Assembly (NCBI RefSeq): GCF_000146325.1
Contig: NZ_GL397067.1
Span: 561,747-625,746, forward strand
Origin: Pediococcus acidilactici DSM 20284
GTDB lineage: Bacteria > Bacillota > Bacilli > Lactobacillales > Lactobacillaceae
Direction of reading: 5' to 3'
Length of the DNA stretch: 64,000 nucleotides
A program made the translations under genes and the position numbers. The stretch's first letter is position 1. The number at the start of each line of letters is the position of its first letter. The notes beneath the pieces were generated by a model, which saw only the letters and a list, made by a program, of their open reading frames with translations, did not search any database and had not been told where the DNA came from. This document shows, piece by piece, positions 41,316 through 49,903 of this stretch.

Positions 41316-41870
41316 CTAGCTACCCGCCTTGTAGATAACAATCTTAGTAATACCGTAACGTTGCTCGCGTGTTTTAGCTAACCAGCCAATTTGGTCGGGC
41401 AATTCGACTTCTTCACTAGTTTCACAGACAATGGTGACGTCTTTAGCAAGTAAATCTAGCTCCATCAGGGACACAATATCTTGGGCGATGGTTTGCAATG
41501 CGTATGGCGGGTCAAAAAAGACCATGTTATACGATACCGCCTGCTTCGCTAAATTATGAATCACCTTTTTGGTATCACCCTTAATTATCTGAAACTGCTC
41601 CGGATGTTTCGTTACCTGTACATTATCCCGAATAGTCTTAATTGCCGCCATTTGTTTATCGATCAAGGTTGCTTGTTCCATGCCCCGCGAGACCGCCTCG
41701 ATAGCGAGCCCGCCGCTACCAGCATACATGTCTAAAACGGCGCCACCGGTAAAATATGGCCCGATAATGTTAAATACATTTTCCTTAATTTTATCAGTCG
41801 TGGGCCGGGTTTTCATTCCGGGGACCGCCTTTAACCGTCGGCCGCCAAAATCACCAGAAATAATTCTCAT
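41316..41870 (-). CDS. rsmD: 16S rRNA (guanine966-N2)-methyltransferase RsmD
   Basis: SAM-dependent methylation of G966 in 16S rRNA. 184 residues: RIISGDFGGRRL start, TRPTTDKIKENVFNI near 26, SAM motif LDMYAGSGGLAIEAVSRG near 45-62, and the catalytic motif MVFFDPPYAL near 118. Its ATG overlaps the ylbG stop by four bases, and coaD follows 32 bp later, the usual rsmD-coaD pair. Confidence 0.95.
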   Translation of the reverse strand: MRIISGDFGGRRLKAVPGMKTRPTTDKIKENVFNIIGPYFTGGAVLDMYAGSGGLAIEAVSRGMEQATLIDKQMAAIKTIRDNVQVTKHPEQFQIIKGDTKKVIHNLAKQAVSYNMVFFDPPYALQTIAQDIVSLMELDLLAKDVTIVCETSEEVELPDQIGWLAKTREQRYGITKIVIYKAGS

Positions 41871-42130
41871 TGTTCATCTTCCTCTGTTATCGTATAGTCC
41901 TCATCGTAGTTGACTCGCAAATCAGCGCGTGGTGAAATATACGCCGTACGCACAAAATTAAAACTGCGAATTTTTTTCAGCGTTTCCGCTGCGTCAGCTC
42001 GGTTAACATACAAAATCAAGTAATGCATCTCTTTGGACAAATAATTAATATCCCCTAGCTTCTTCAAAGCCGTAACTTTTTTTAGGTGACTAAAGAAAAT
42101 TACGATGCTTTGCCGTTCAGTTATCTCCAT
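41867..42130 (-). CDS. ylbG: YlbG (DUF2129/UPF0298) family protein
   Basis: 87-residue cytosolic alpha/beta protein with the family's ERQSIVIFFSHLKKVTALKKLGD-type start and the central VLYVNRADAAE-like and RSFNFVRTAYISPR segments near 50-70. Function is unknown. Position between ftsW and rsmD is conserved in Bacilli. It starts directly after the ftsW stop and overlaps rsmD. Confidence 0.9.
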   Translation of the reverse strand: MEITERQSIVIFFSHLKKVTALKKLGDINYLSKEMHYLILYVNRADAAETLKKIRSFNFVRTAYISPRADLRVNYDEDYTITEEDEQ

Positions 42131-43333
42131 TTATTTTGCTTCCCTTTGCTCTATTCTTTGGCTTCTTTTTTGTGAAGCACTAATATTTAACAAAACGCCA
42201 ATGGTGGCAGATAAAACAATCATACTCGACCCCCCGTAGCTAATAAAGGGAAAAGTTACCCCCGTAATCGGGATCAAGCCGGTAATTCCACCAACGTTGA
42301 AAAAGGTTTGAACTACTAAATAAGTCGCAATTCCGTAGCAAATTAACGTATCGTACATCCGATTTGACTTGGTACCTAAGATAATTGCCCGGAAAATAAT
42401 CACGAAGAGCACCGAAATAATGATAATCACCATAATTAACCCTAACTCTTCAGCTACCACGGACATGATGAAGTCGGTATTTGCTTCTGGCAAGTATCCT
42501 TTTTTCTGGATACTATTTCCTAAGCCAACGCCAAATATCCCACCATTACCGAGCGCGTAATAAGAATTAACTAATTGGTTTCCGGCTCCTTTGGATAGCT
42601 CAAACGGGTGTGCAAAGCCGACCAACCTTTGCAGCATGTAATTGGAGGTGTTGACGTCAATTTTAGAAGCTACCGTCGTCAACAACCCAAAAAAGACTGC
42701 CAAACCCGCAAAAATTATTGCAACACTTTGCCGATAATTTTTCCCGGCTGCCAAGAATAGCACAATTGCAATCGCTGCGTTAATTGTGGAACCCCCTAAA
42801 TCGTGTTCCAAAAAGTTTAATACGATTAGTCCGAATACAATAACGGCCGGGCTCCAGGTCGTCTTCGCTGAAATCTCGTCACCTAATTCCATGCGGTGCT
42901 GGTGCAACGACAAGATATTAGCTAAGTAAAGAATGATGAACAGTTTTAAGTACTCAGCCGGCTGAATCCCAAACGAACCAATATAAATCCAACCAGTGGC
43001 TCCGTTAGTGTTAGGCCCAAAGAAAATTAAGTATATTGACGCCAAAAATAGTACCACAAATGCGAACATCAAAATTTTCTTGTTTCGAAAAACTTTTTTG
43101 TTCATCAAAAAGACTAGCAAGGTAATCACAAATCCAACGGCTACCCACACCGCCTGCTTCAGCAAATAGCTTTTAGCGCTAATCCCATTTTGAATATAGT
43201 AGTCTGCACTGGCCGAATATACCATAATGATCCCAAAAATACTTAGCAACACGTATGGAAAAACGACCCATAAATCTAGGTCTGGAAGCCGCCGCTTTAA
43301 TTTTTGCGGCAGCCAATTGATAATGCTTTGCAT
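42131..43333 (-). CDS. ftsW: FtsW/RodA/SpoVE-family peptidoglycan glycosyltransferase
   Basis: SEDS-family polymerase that makes septal glycan strands from lipid II with a cognate class-B PBP. 400 residues with ten predicted helices. The conserved external-loop motif is around NFLEHDLGGSTINAA (the catalytic Asp region). AEELGLIMVI and the C-terminal GLIPITGVTFPFISYGGSS hallmark are intact. The context (ylbG, rsmD, coaD) favours FtsW over RodA. AAAGGTGG lies before the ATG. Preceded by the typA terminator. Confidence 0.94.
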   Translation of the reverse strand: MQSIINWLPQKLKRRLPDLDLWVVFPYVLLSIFGIIMVYSASADYYIQNGISAKSYLLKQAVWVAVGFVITLLVFLMNKKVFRNKKILMFAFVVLFLASIYLIFFGPNTNGATGWIYIGSFGIQPAEYLKLFIILYLANILSLHQHRMELGDEISAKTTWSPAVIVFGLIVLNFLEHDLGGSTINAAIAIVLFLAAGKNYRQSVAIIFAGLAVFFGLLTTVASKIDVNTSNYMLQRLVGFAHPFELSKGAGNQLVNSYYALGNGGIFGVGLGNSIQKKGYLPEANTDFIMSVVAEELGLIMVIIIISVLFVIIFRAIILGTKSNRMYDTLICYGIATYLVVQTFFNVGGITGLIPITGVTFPFISYGGSSMIVLSATIGVLLNISASQKRSQRIEQREAK

Positions 43334-43395
43334 TGTTATCCACCTTTATCCTAATAATACTGTTCTATTATATCCTATATTTTCCCCGGAAAATT

Positions 43396-43431
43396 AAAAA
43401 GAGGCCGAGAAAATTTTTCCCGACCCCTTCT
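43396..43431 (-). terminator. Terminator of typA
   Basis: AAAAAGAGGCCGAGAAAA / TTTTCCCGACCCCTT, U-tract on the minus strand. It shares the GAGGCYGRGAAAA left arm with several other terminators in the window. Confidence 0.75.
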
Positions 43432-43487
43432 TAAGAAGAACTTAAACAGCGTTATTTTCTAACGTGTTTACGTAAACCTAATATTCA

Positions 43488-45332
43488 TTATTTTTTAGCA
43501 GCCATTTTACGTTTCTTAGCCGCTTTTTCACGTTCGTTAGTATTTAAGATTTGCTTACGGAGACGAATATTTTCTGGTGTAACTTCACAGTATTCATCTT
43601 CATTTAAGAATTCAAGGGATTCTTCAAGCGTCATGTGTAATGGTGCTTTAACCTTAGCAATATCTTCAGAACCAGCAGCCCGGACGTTAGTTTGGTTCCG
43701 TCCCCGGGTGATATTTACTGAAATATCATTTTCCCGGCTGTTTTGACCAACGATCATTCCTTCGTATACTTCGGTTCCGGCGTCAGTAAAGATTACCCCG
43801 CGATCTTGGATTGCCATGATTGCGTATGTGGTTACCTTACCTGAGTTAATGGATACCAAAGTACCGTTACGACGACCTGGGTTCCAATTCTTAATCACTG
43901 GTAGATATTCTTGGAAAGTATGGTTCATAATTCCGTATCCCCGAGTCATTGAAAGGAATTCGGTTGAGTACCCGATTAATCCGCGTGAAGGAGCTAAGAA
44001 AGTTAACCGAGTTTGTCCGTTTCCGGTTGATTCCATGTTTTTCATTTCACCTTTACGTTGTGAAAGTGAATCGATAACTGAACCAGTATATTCATCAGGA
44101 GTATCAATTTGAACTGATTCAAACGGTTCGCACATCTTACCGTCAACTTCTTTAAGGATAACTTCTGGACGAGAAACTTGTAGTTCGTAGCCTTCGCGAC
44201 GAAGCATTTCAATCAAGATTGAAAGATGTAGTTCCCCACGGCCAGAAACCACCCAAGCACCGGGATCATCAGTATCGTCAACTCGTAAGGAAACGTCTGT
44301 ATGCAATTCTTGCTTCAAACGTTGTTCCAATTGACGTGAAGTAACAAATTTTCCTTCCCGACCAGCAAAAGGCGAATCGTTAGTTCTGAAGGTCATTTGC
44401 AAAGTTGGTTCGTCAATCCGCAAAACTGGCAATGCTTCTGGGTGTTCGGCATCTGCAACGGTTTCCCCAACGAAAATGTCTTCCATCCCGGAAACGGCAA
44501 TTAAATCACCGGCCTTAGCTTCCTTAATTTCCAGCCGTTTCAAGCCAAAGTAACCAAATAGCTTAGTAACCCGGAAGTTCTTCTTACTACCATCCAACTT
44601 CATTACGGTAACGCTATCGCCAACCTTAATGGTACCGCGGAATACCCGACCAATTCCGATCCGACCCACGAAATCGTTATAATCAAGCATTGCTACTTGG
44701 AATTGAAGTGGTTGATCAGAAGTATCTTCCGGAGCAGGAATGGTCTTCACAATCGTGTCAAAAATTGGTTTCATCGTGTGTTCTTGTTCTGCAGGATCCG
44801 AAGAGAAGCTTGAAGTTCCGTTCAACGCTGAAGCGTAAACCACTGGGAATTCAAGTTGATCTTCGTCAGCACCAAGTTCAATGAACAAGTCCAAAACTTC
44901 GTCAACTACTTCTTCAGGACGAGCACCGGGGCGGTCGATTTTGTTAACTACCACGATTGGAGTTAGGTGTTGTTCCAAAGCTTTCTTCAATACGAACCGG
45001 GTTTGCGGCATGGTACCTTCAAATGCGTCCACAACTAACAAGACCCCGTCAACCATGCGCATGATCCGTTCTACTTCACCACCGAAGTCCGCATGTCCTG
45101 GAGTATCTAAGATATTAATTTGCTTGTCGCCATAACGAACAGCCGTATTCTTAGAAAGAATGGTGATTCCACGTTCCTTTTCGATTGCGTTGGAGTCTAA
45201 CGCCCGATCTTCGATTTGAACGTGTTCATCTAACGTGTCCGATTGTTTTAACAATTCATTAACTAACGTTGTTTTACCGTGGTCAACGTGAGCAATAATC
45301 GCAATATTTCTAATATCGTCTCTTAATTTCAA
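43488..45332 (-). CDS. typA: Translational GTPase TypA/BipA
   Basis: EF-G-like GTPase needed for ribosome assembly at low temperature and for stress adaptation. 614 residues, typical. G1 AHVDHGKTT near 16, G3 [15 protein letters not shown] near 75, G4 NKID near 130, domain II ([13 protein letters not shown]), domains III/V and the BipA-specific C-terminal domain with [15 protein letters not shown] near 545. The start is the TTG at 45332 (MKLRDDIRN), since AGGGAG lies 8 nt upstream; a 19-codon longer frame has no such site. Confidence 0.96.
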   Translation of the reverse strand: MKLRDDIRNIAIIAHVDHGKTTLVNELLKQSDTLDEHVQIEDRALDSNAIEKERGITILSKNTAVRYGDKQINILDTPGHADFGGEVERIMRMVDGVLLVVDAFEGTMPQTRFVLKKALEQHLTPIVVVNKIDRPGARPEEVVDEVLDLFIELGADEDQLEFPVVYASALNGTSSFSSDPAEQEHTMKPIFDTIVKTIPAPEDTSDQPLQFQVAMLDYNDFVGRIGIGRVFRGTIKVGDSVTVMKLDGSKKNFRVTKLFGYFGLKRLEIKEAKAGDLIAVSGMEDIFVGETVADAEHPEALPVLRIDEPTLQMTFRTNDSPFAGREGKFVTSRQLEQRLKQELHTDVSLRVDDTDDPGAWVVSGRGELHLSILIEMLRREGYELQVSRPEVILKEVDGKMCEPFESVQIDTPDEYTGSVIDSLSQRKGEMKNMESTGNGQTRLTFLAPSRGLIGYSTEFLSMTRGYGIMNHTFQEYLPVIKNWNPGRRNGTLVSINSGKVTTYAIMAIQDRGVIFTDAGTEVYEGMIVGQNSRENDISVNITRGRNQTNVRAAGSEDIAKVKAPLHMTLEESLEFLNEDEYCEVTPENIRLRKQILNTNEREKAAKKRKMAAKK

Positions 45333-45370
45333 AATTTGTTTCTCCCTTTCGTTTTGCAATGGCTTTACAT

Positions 45371-45403
45371 AAAAAAACCTGTGACTCATTGTTCAGTCAC
45401 AGC
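45371..45403 (-). terminator. Terminator of the suhB-like gene
   Basis: On the minus strand CTGTGACT / AGTCACAGG followed by seven T. Confidence 0.85.
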
Positions 45404-45409
45404 ACAAGC

Positions 45410-46192
45410 TCATTTTACTATGTTCATTATAGTAGCAAATGCCTTTTTCGTAGCAACTAGTACAACGCCCGATTTTAGCATATTAAGTGGGCTTCCGTCA
45501 ACACGGTCAACCATGAGCCCCAACACCGTCGCTAAAGCGTTTCCAGCCGCAAAATCCCATGGCTTAAGCGTGGATACATAGCCGACTTGCTTACCTAAAA
45601 TCACCCGGCTAAATTCAATCCCCGCACTTCCTAAGACCCGTGAACCTAAGCTTTGTGACTCAATTGTTTGAAAATTAAATTTATTTGCAATTAACATCGG
45701 CCCGCTTAGCCCTACCAACCCCTCTGCTAACGGCAGATTTTCTGGCGAGGTTAGTTTCATTTCGTTACAATAGGCAACGCCCAGTCCTGGTCCTCCGTGC
45801 AGCAATCGGTCACGCATCACGTCATAAATATAGCCCAAAATCGGGTGTCCGTCCTCATACAACGCAACCATTACGGCAAAGTCTTCGCCCTGTTTTACAA
45901 AGTTCATGGTACCATCGATCGGATCGATTACCCACACTAAACCAGTAGAATCAGTGATTTGATGTTCAGTCTCTTCTGCCAATATTTTAGCTGGCTGCAA
46001 TAACGGTTCTAAGTAGGCAATGATCCTTTGCTGGTTTTCTTTATCTAGCGAAGTTACTAAATCACGCCGCCCCGTTTTTTGTCCAACCGCATAATGCTTT
46101 TGCATTTGTTCTAAAATAAATTGGCGATCCTCCCGCAAAAAATCACAAATTTGTTGATCAATTTGTTCTAATTGGGTTTTAGTGATATCCAT
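45410..46192 (-). CDS. Inositol monophosphatase family protein
   Basis: Mg2+-dependent phosphatase of the SuhB/IMPase fold. 260 residues with LAEETEH (metal Glu, near 72), the signature WVIDPIDGTMNFV near 87-99, and the C-terminal LKPWDFAAGNALATVLG motif near 212. The substrate may be inositol phosphate, a nucleotide such as pAp or NADP, or a sugar phosphate; sequence alone does not tell. Its start overlaps the UPF0223 gene by 14 bases, so the two are translationally coupled, an arrangement seen in many Bacilli. Confidence 0.9.
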   Translation of the reverse strand: MDITKTQLEQIDQQICDFLREDRQFILEQMQKHYAVGQKTGRRDLVTSLDKENQQRIIAYLEPLLQPAKILAEETEHQITDSTGLVWVIDPIDGTMNFVKQGEDFAVMVALYEDGHPILGYIYDVMRDRLLHGGPGLGVAYCNEMKLTSPENLPLAEGLVGLSGPMLIANKFNFQTIESQSLGSRVLGSAGIEFSRVILGKQVGYVSTLKPWDFAAGNALATVLGLMVDRVDGSPLNMLKSGVVLVATKKAFATIMNIVK

Positions 46193-46475
46193 TTTCGGTC
46201 ACCTTAATAATTTTTACACCTTCATCACGAAGTTGTTTAACTGCTTGAAACGGCTGCATTCCTGAATTTTGTTCAAATTCACGATAAATTCGTTTCTCTT
46301 CACTTTTATTCGGAACCACTTGCCGAAATTTATCGTAGGCGTTCTTTAACGTTTGCTTTTTAACGCCCTTTTGATAGCTTTCTTCAATTTTAGTAAAGAA
46401 ATCTACTACGTCCGTAATCTCTTGAACATTCCACCGTTCGTCCAACGGATAGCTAAAATTTTCCTTAATTCCCAC
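46179..46475 (-). CDS. UPF0223 (YktA) family protein
   Basis: 98-residue helical cytosolic protein of a conserved Bacilli family with no known function. It shows FSYPLDERWNVQEITDVVDFF near the start and a Lys/Tyr-rich centre (LKNAYDKFRQVVPNKSEEKR). It has no catalytic motif. Upstream partner of the inositol-phosphatase gene, which it overlaps, and divergent from def. Confidence 0.85.
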   Translation of the reverse strand: MGIKENFSYPLDERWNVQEITDVVDFFTKIEESYQKGVKKQTLKNAYDKFRQVVPNKSEEKRIYREFEQNSGMQPFQAVKQLRDEGVKIIKVTENGYH

Positions 46476-46500
46476 AATGCTACCTCACTAAAGATTTATT

Positions 46501-46528
46501 TTGTATTCTCTTTAATCTATATTATACT
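46501..46528 (+). promoter_or_regulatory. Promoter of def
   Basis: TTGTAT (46501-46506), 16-bp spacer, TATACT (46523-46528). Confidence 0.6.
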
Positions 46529-46557
46529 TAATATCAGACAAATTGGAGGTTTTTATC

Positions 46558-47112
46558 TTGATTAAAATGAATGATATCACGCGAGATGGTAATCCAGTTT
46601 TGCGCAAACGGGCCGAAAAGCTGACTTTTCCTCTCGATCCCAAGTATCTTAAAGTTGCTGACGAAATGATGGAATACCTAAAAAACAGCCAAGATCCTAA
46701 AATCGCTCAAAAATATCATTTACGAGCGGGCGTTGGTTTGGCGGCTCCCCAAATTGGCCTATCAATCCAAATGGCCTCAGTTTTAGTTCCTGGACCAGAT
46801 GACGAGATTATCTTTGAAGAAACCCTCGTAAATCCGGTTATCGTCAGTCAGTCCGTTCAAGTTGCTGCACTCGACGAAGGTGAAGGTTGCCTTTCAGTAG
46901 ACAAAGAAGTCCCTGGCTACGTTCCCCGCTACGACCGAATCACCATTCGGTACCAAAACGTTGAGGGTGAAGAAAAAACCATAAAACTACGTGATTACCC
47001 CGCAATCGTATGTCAACATGAAATCGATCACCTTAAGGGAACCCTATTCTATGATCACATTAACAAAAAGGATCCATTTTCAATTGACGACAACGCCATT
47101 TTGATTGGTTAA
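46558..47112 (+). CDS. def: Peptide deformylase
   Basis: Removes the N-formyl group from nascent proteins with a metal centre. 184 residues, the long Gram-positive (type 2) form. Motif 1 [10 protein letters not shown] near 60, motif 2 EGCLS (metal Cys) near 116, and motif 3 QHEIDHLKG (two metal His and catalytic Glu) near 158. The start is a TTG at 46558 because GGAGG lies 8 nt upstream and the protein then begins [16 protein letters not shown] as in relatives. The ATG three codons later is further from the site. Confidence 0.96.
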   Translation: MIKMNDITRDGNPVLRKRAEKLTFPLDPKYLKVADEMMEYLKNSQDPKIAQKYHLRAGVGLAAPQIGLSIQMASVLVPGPDDEIIFEETLVNPVIVSQSVQVAALDEGEGCLSVDKEVPGYVPRYDRITIRYQNVEGEEKTIKLRDYPAIVCQHEIDHLKGTLFYDHINKKDPFSIDDNAILIG

Positions 47113-47130
47113 AGATCATAAGAATGACAA

Positions 47131-47178
47131 AAGGCGCAGGTTTCTCCATTATTTTAGGAGAAGCCCTGCGTCTTTTTA
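47131..47178. terminator. Terminator between def and a convergent gene
   Basis: GCGCAGG..CTCC / GGAG..CCCTGCG two-part stem followed by T5. Confidence 0.75.
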
Positions 47179-47182
47179 TTTT

Positions 47183-47641
47183 CTATAATTTGCTTAAGTC
47201 CTTTAAGTAATTTTTAGTTTGCTCGTTAATCAGGTAAACTACATCAACCTCTAAAATGTTTTTGTTTGCCCATAAATCTGAAACACGCAACATCGGTTCT
47301 TGGTCTTCCATTAAATCTTTCCTTTGACAATACTGTGTTAGCCAATAATCAATTCGGTCACCTACATCTCTAAAATTGCCCTGGTCGTTAAGTTTAATCT
47401 TGTAGTTAAACCCCACAACTGCCTGTCCCCAAACGTCTGCTACAGACGTACCGCGCTTAGTAACCAATACAAAACCCTGAGAACGCATTTGCTCAGCCAC
47501 GAATCCCATGGCCTCATCAACGATGGTTTCGCCTGAGTTACGGACAATCGTCGCTGCTTTCGAAACCCTACGCCGTTTTATATAAACCATTAGCGCTAAC
47601 ACTACCAGCACAAGCAACAATCCCAAAATAATTAATTTCAT
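47183..47641 (-). CDS. Membrane-anchored protein of unknown function
   Basis: 152 residues: an N-terminal hydrophobic helix (LIILGLLLVLVVLALMVYI, residues 3-21) followed by a basic RRR stop-transfer, so the remaining 125 residues are probably cytosolic. These hold a mixed alpha/beta domain (GFVLVTKRGTSVADVWGQA, GFNYKIKLNDQ, LEVDVVYLINEQ) that I do not recognise. No catalytic residues stand out. It sits between def and rpoY-rnjA, divergent from the latter. Confidence 0.7.
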   Translation of the reverse strand: MKLIILGLLLVLVVLALMVYIKRRRVSKAATIVRNSGETIVDEAMGFVAEQMRSQGFVLVTKRGTSVADVWGQAVVGFNYKIKLNDQGNFRDVGDRIDYWLTQYCQRKDLMEDQEPMLRVSDLWANKNILEVDVVYLINEQTKNYLKDLSKL

Positions 47642-47712
47642 TGAACGTCCGTCCTTTCAAAACCCTAATTCTATACTTATAAGTACCGCTGTGATAAAAT
47701 ATTCTAAGATGC

Positions 47713-47728
47713 GTTGTAGTAATACAAC
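47713..47728. promoter_or_regulatory. Palindrome upstream of rpoY
   Basis: GTTGTA-GTAA-TACAAC lies 66 bp before the rpoY start, downstream of a possible -10 (TAAAAT, 47695-47700). Possible operator or leader hairpin. Confidence 0.3.
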
Positions 47729-47793
47729 TTATTGAACGGGAAAAACTTTATTTTTATTGGAACACATTTTTATTGAAGAAGGAAGGAAAAAAC

Positions 47794-48009
47794 ATGATCT
47801 TTAAAATTTATTATCAAGAATCAAAAAAAGAAATGCCACGCCGGGAGAATACCCGCTCACTATATATTGAAGCTGACTCTCAACCAGAAGCAATTAAGCG
47901 TGTCGAAGACCACAATCCCGATTTTAACCTCGAACAAATTGAAGTTTTAGAGGGGAAAGCCCTTGAATACGAACAACAAGGGGTAAACTATAAGCTTGTG
48001 GAGTACTAA
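47794..48009 (+). CDS. rpoY: RNA polymerase epsilon subunit
   Basis: Small auxiliary subunit of Firmicutes RNA polymerase (formerly DUF1447). 71 residues beginning MIFKIYYQESKKEMPRRENT, with SLYIEADSQPEAIKRVED and the C-terminal LEYEQQG.NYKLVEY pattern. The ATG at 47794 has AAGGAAGG upstream; seven extra codons are available but not needed. It is followed after three bases by rnjA, the standard rpoY-rnjA pair, which links transcription and RNA decay. Confidence 0.95.
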   Translation: MIFKIYYQESKKEMPRRENTRSLYIEADSQPEAIKRVEDHNPDFNLEQIEVLEGKALEYEQQGVNYKLVEY

Positions 48010-48012
48010 GCG

Positions 48013-49689
48013 ATGGGTAAGATTAATATAAAAAATAACGAGACGGCCGTTTATGCAATCGGTGGTCTAAATGAGATTGGAAAAAACACCTATGGAATCC
48101 AATTTCAAGACGAAATTATTGTTGTAGATGCCGGTATCAAATTCCCTGAAGACGAACTTTTAGGAATCGATTACGTCATCCCCGATTATCAATTTTTAGT
48201 CGCAAACCAACAAAAAATAAAGGCTTTAGTGATCACCCATGGTCACGAAGACCACATTGGTGGAATCCCGTTTCTACTACAACAAATTAACGTGCCAATC
48301 TATGCTAGTCCACTAGCTGCCGCCTTAATCCGGGGCAAACTTGAAGAGCACGGATTGTTAAAAACTACCGAAATTCACGAAATTAACGAAGATACCGTGA
48401 TTAAGTTCCCTAAAACTAGCGTAAGCTTCTTTAGGACCACCCATTCTATTCCGGACACTCTCGGAGTAGCGGTGCACACCCCTTCTGGCGTGATTGTGGA
48501 AACTGGTGACTTCAAGTTCGATCTCACCCCTACCACCCACCAGCCGCCTAATTTACAAAAAATGGCTAAGTTAGGTGACGAAGGCGTACTGTTATTGATG
48601 TCCGATAGTACGAATGCTGAACGTGACGAATTTACCAAATCCGAACGCTGGGTTGGTAAATCAATCCGTAAAATTTTTGAAGAAGTTCAAGGACGGATCA
48701 TTTTTGCGACCTTTGCTTCCAATATTTCCCGGATTCAAATGGCCGCCGAGGCTGCGCTGAAGCACGGCCGTAAAATTGCGGTCTTTGGGCGCTCTATGGA
48801 AGCAGCGTTAGTTAACGGACGTGAACTAGGCTACTTAGATATTCCTGACGAAGCGTTGGTTAATGCTGAAGAAATCCGGCACCTCCCCGCTGATAAAGTA
48901 TTGATTATGTGTACCGGCTCGCAGGGTGAGCCAATGGCCGCCCTAAGCCGAATCGCTAACGGGACTCACCGACAAATTTCGATTGAACCTGGTGATACAG
49001 TTGTATTTTCAAGTAATCCGATTCCTGGAAACACAATCAGTGTAAATAACGTAATCAACGAATTGGAAGAAGCCGGAGCACGAGTTATTCATGGTAAAGT
49101 CAACAACATCCACACTTCTGGACACGGTGGCCAAGATGAACAAAAATTAATGCTCCGTTTAATGAAACCTAAATACTTCATGCCAATCCATGGCGAATAC
49201 CGGATGCTTCAATTGCATACCGAATTAGCTCACGACTGTGACATTCCCTTCGAAAATAGCTTTATCATGTCCAACGGGGACGTCTTAGCCTTAACTAAAG
49301 ACTCTGCTCGGCGTTGCGGTCATTTTAATGCCGGGGACGTCTATGTTGATGGTAATGGCATTGGCGACATTGGTAACGTCGTTTTGCGTGATCGTCAATT
49401 ACTCTCTGAAGAAGGTTTAGTGGTCGTCGTAGCCACCATTAACCTCAAGACCAAAATGATTGAATCAGGACCAGATCTATTATCGCGTGGGTTTGTTTAT
49501 ATGCGTGAATCTGGGGAACTCATTAATGAAGGACGGCGGCGAATGTTTGCCACGATTCGGCAAGCCATGCGCAACCCTCACGCTAACGAAGCTTCAATTA
49601 ATCGAGCAATCATTGATGATTTACAAAAATTCCTGTACGATCAGACCGAACGTCACCCGGTAATCATCCCAATGTTAATTATGGATTAA
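48013..49689 (+). CDS. rnjA: Ribonuclease J1
   Basis: Bifunctional 5'-3' exo/endoribonuclease central to mRNA decay and 16S maturation. 558 residues. The catalytic motif [12 protein letters not shown] is complete (H76, H78, D80, H81), in contrast to the J2 paralogue in this window. Beta-CASP domain about 200-370 and [10 protein letters not shown] near 364-373. The C-terminal domain starts around 450, without the basic tail of J2. Located three bases after rpoY, which identifies it as J1. The ribosome binding site GTGGAG lies inside the rpoY end. Confidence 0.97.
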   Translation: MGKINIKNNETAVYAIGGLNEIGKNTYGIQFQDEIIVVDAGIKFPEDELLGIDYVIPDYQFLVANQQKIKALVITHGHEDHIGGIPFLLQQINVPIYASPLAAALIRGKLEEHGLLKTTEIHEINEDTVIKFPKTSVSFFRTTHSIPDTLGVAVHTPSGVIVETGDFKFDLTPTTHQPPNLQKMAKLGDEGVLLLMSDSTNAERDEFTKSERWVGKSIRKIFEEVQGRIIFATFASNISRIQMAAEAALKHGRKIAVFGRSMEAALVNGRELGYLDIPDEALVNAEEIRHLPADKVLIMCTGSQGEPMAALSRIANGTHRQISIEPGDTVVFSSNPIPGNTISVNNVINELEEAGARVIHGKVNNIHTSGHGGQDEQKLMLRLMKPKYFMPIHGEYRMLQLHTELAHDCDIPFENSFIMSNGDVLALTKDSARRCGHFNAGDVYVDGNGIGDIGNVVLRDRQLLSEEGLVVVVATINLKTKMIESGPDLLSRGFVYMRESGELINEGRRRMFATIRQAMRNPHANEASINRAIIDDLQKFLYDQTERHPVIIPMLIMD

Positions 49690-49697
49690 AATTTCAA

Positions 49698-49729
49698 ACA
49701 CCGCTAAATCAAAATTAGCGGTGTTTTTT
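49698..49729 (+). terminator. Terminator of rpoY-rnjA
   Basis: ACACCGCTAA (49698-49707) / TTAGCGGTGT (49715-49724) followed by T6. Confidence 0.9.
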
Positions 49730-49849
49730 AATATCTACCGCTTGCAATGTGGCTTAACTACTCCACTTAACTTGCCTACCCCTCCCCCTGCGCAACAATC
49801 CTGCTAAATTTCACTATTGAAAATTGATTCCGTGCTAACAAGAACATAC

Positions 49850-49880
49850 AAAAAGGCCCCGCTAGTAAAAGCGGAGCCTT
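49850..49880 (-). terminator. Terminator of the LysM-NlpC/P60 gene
   Basis: On the minus strand AAGGCTCCGCT / AGCGGGGCCTTTTT. Confidence 0.85.
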
Positions 49881-49903
49881 GTGAAGACGACTGTTAGTCA
49901 ATC

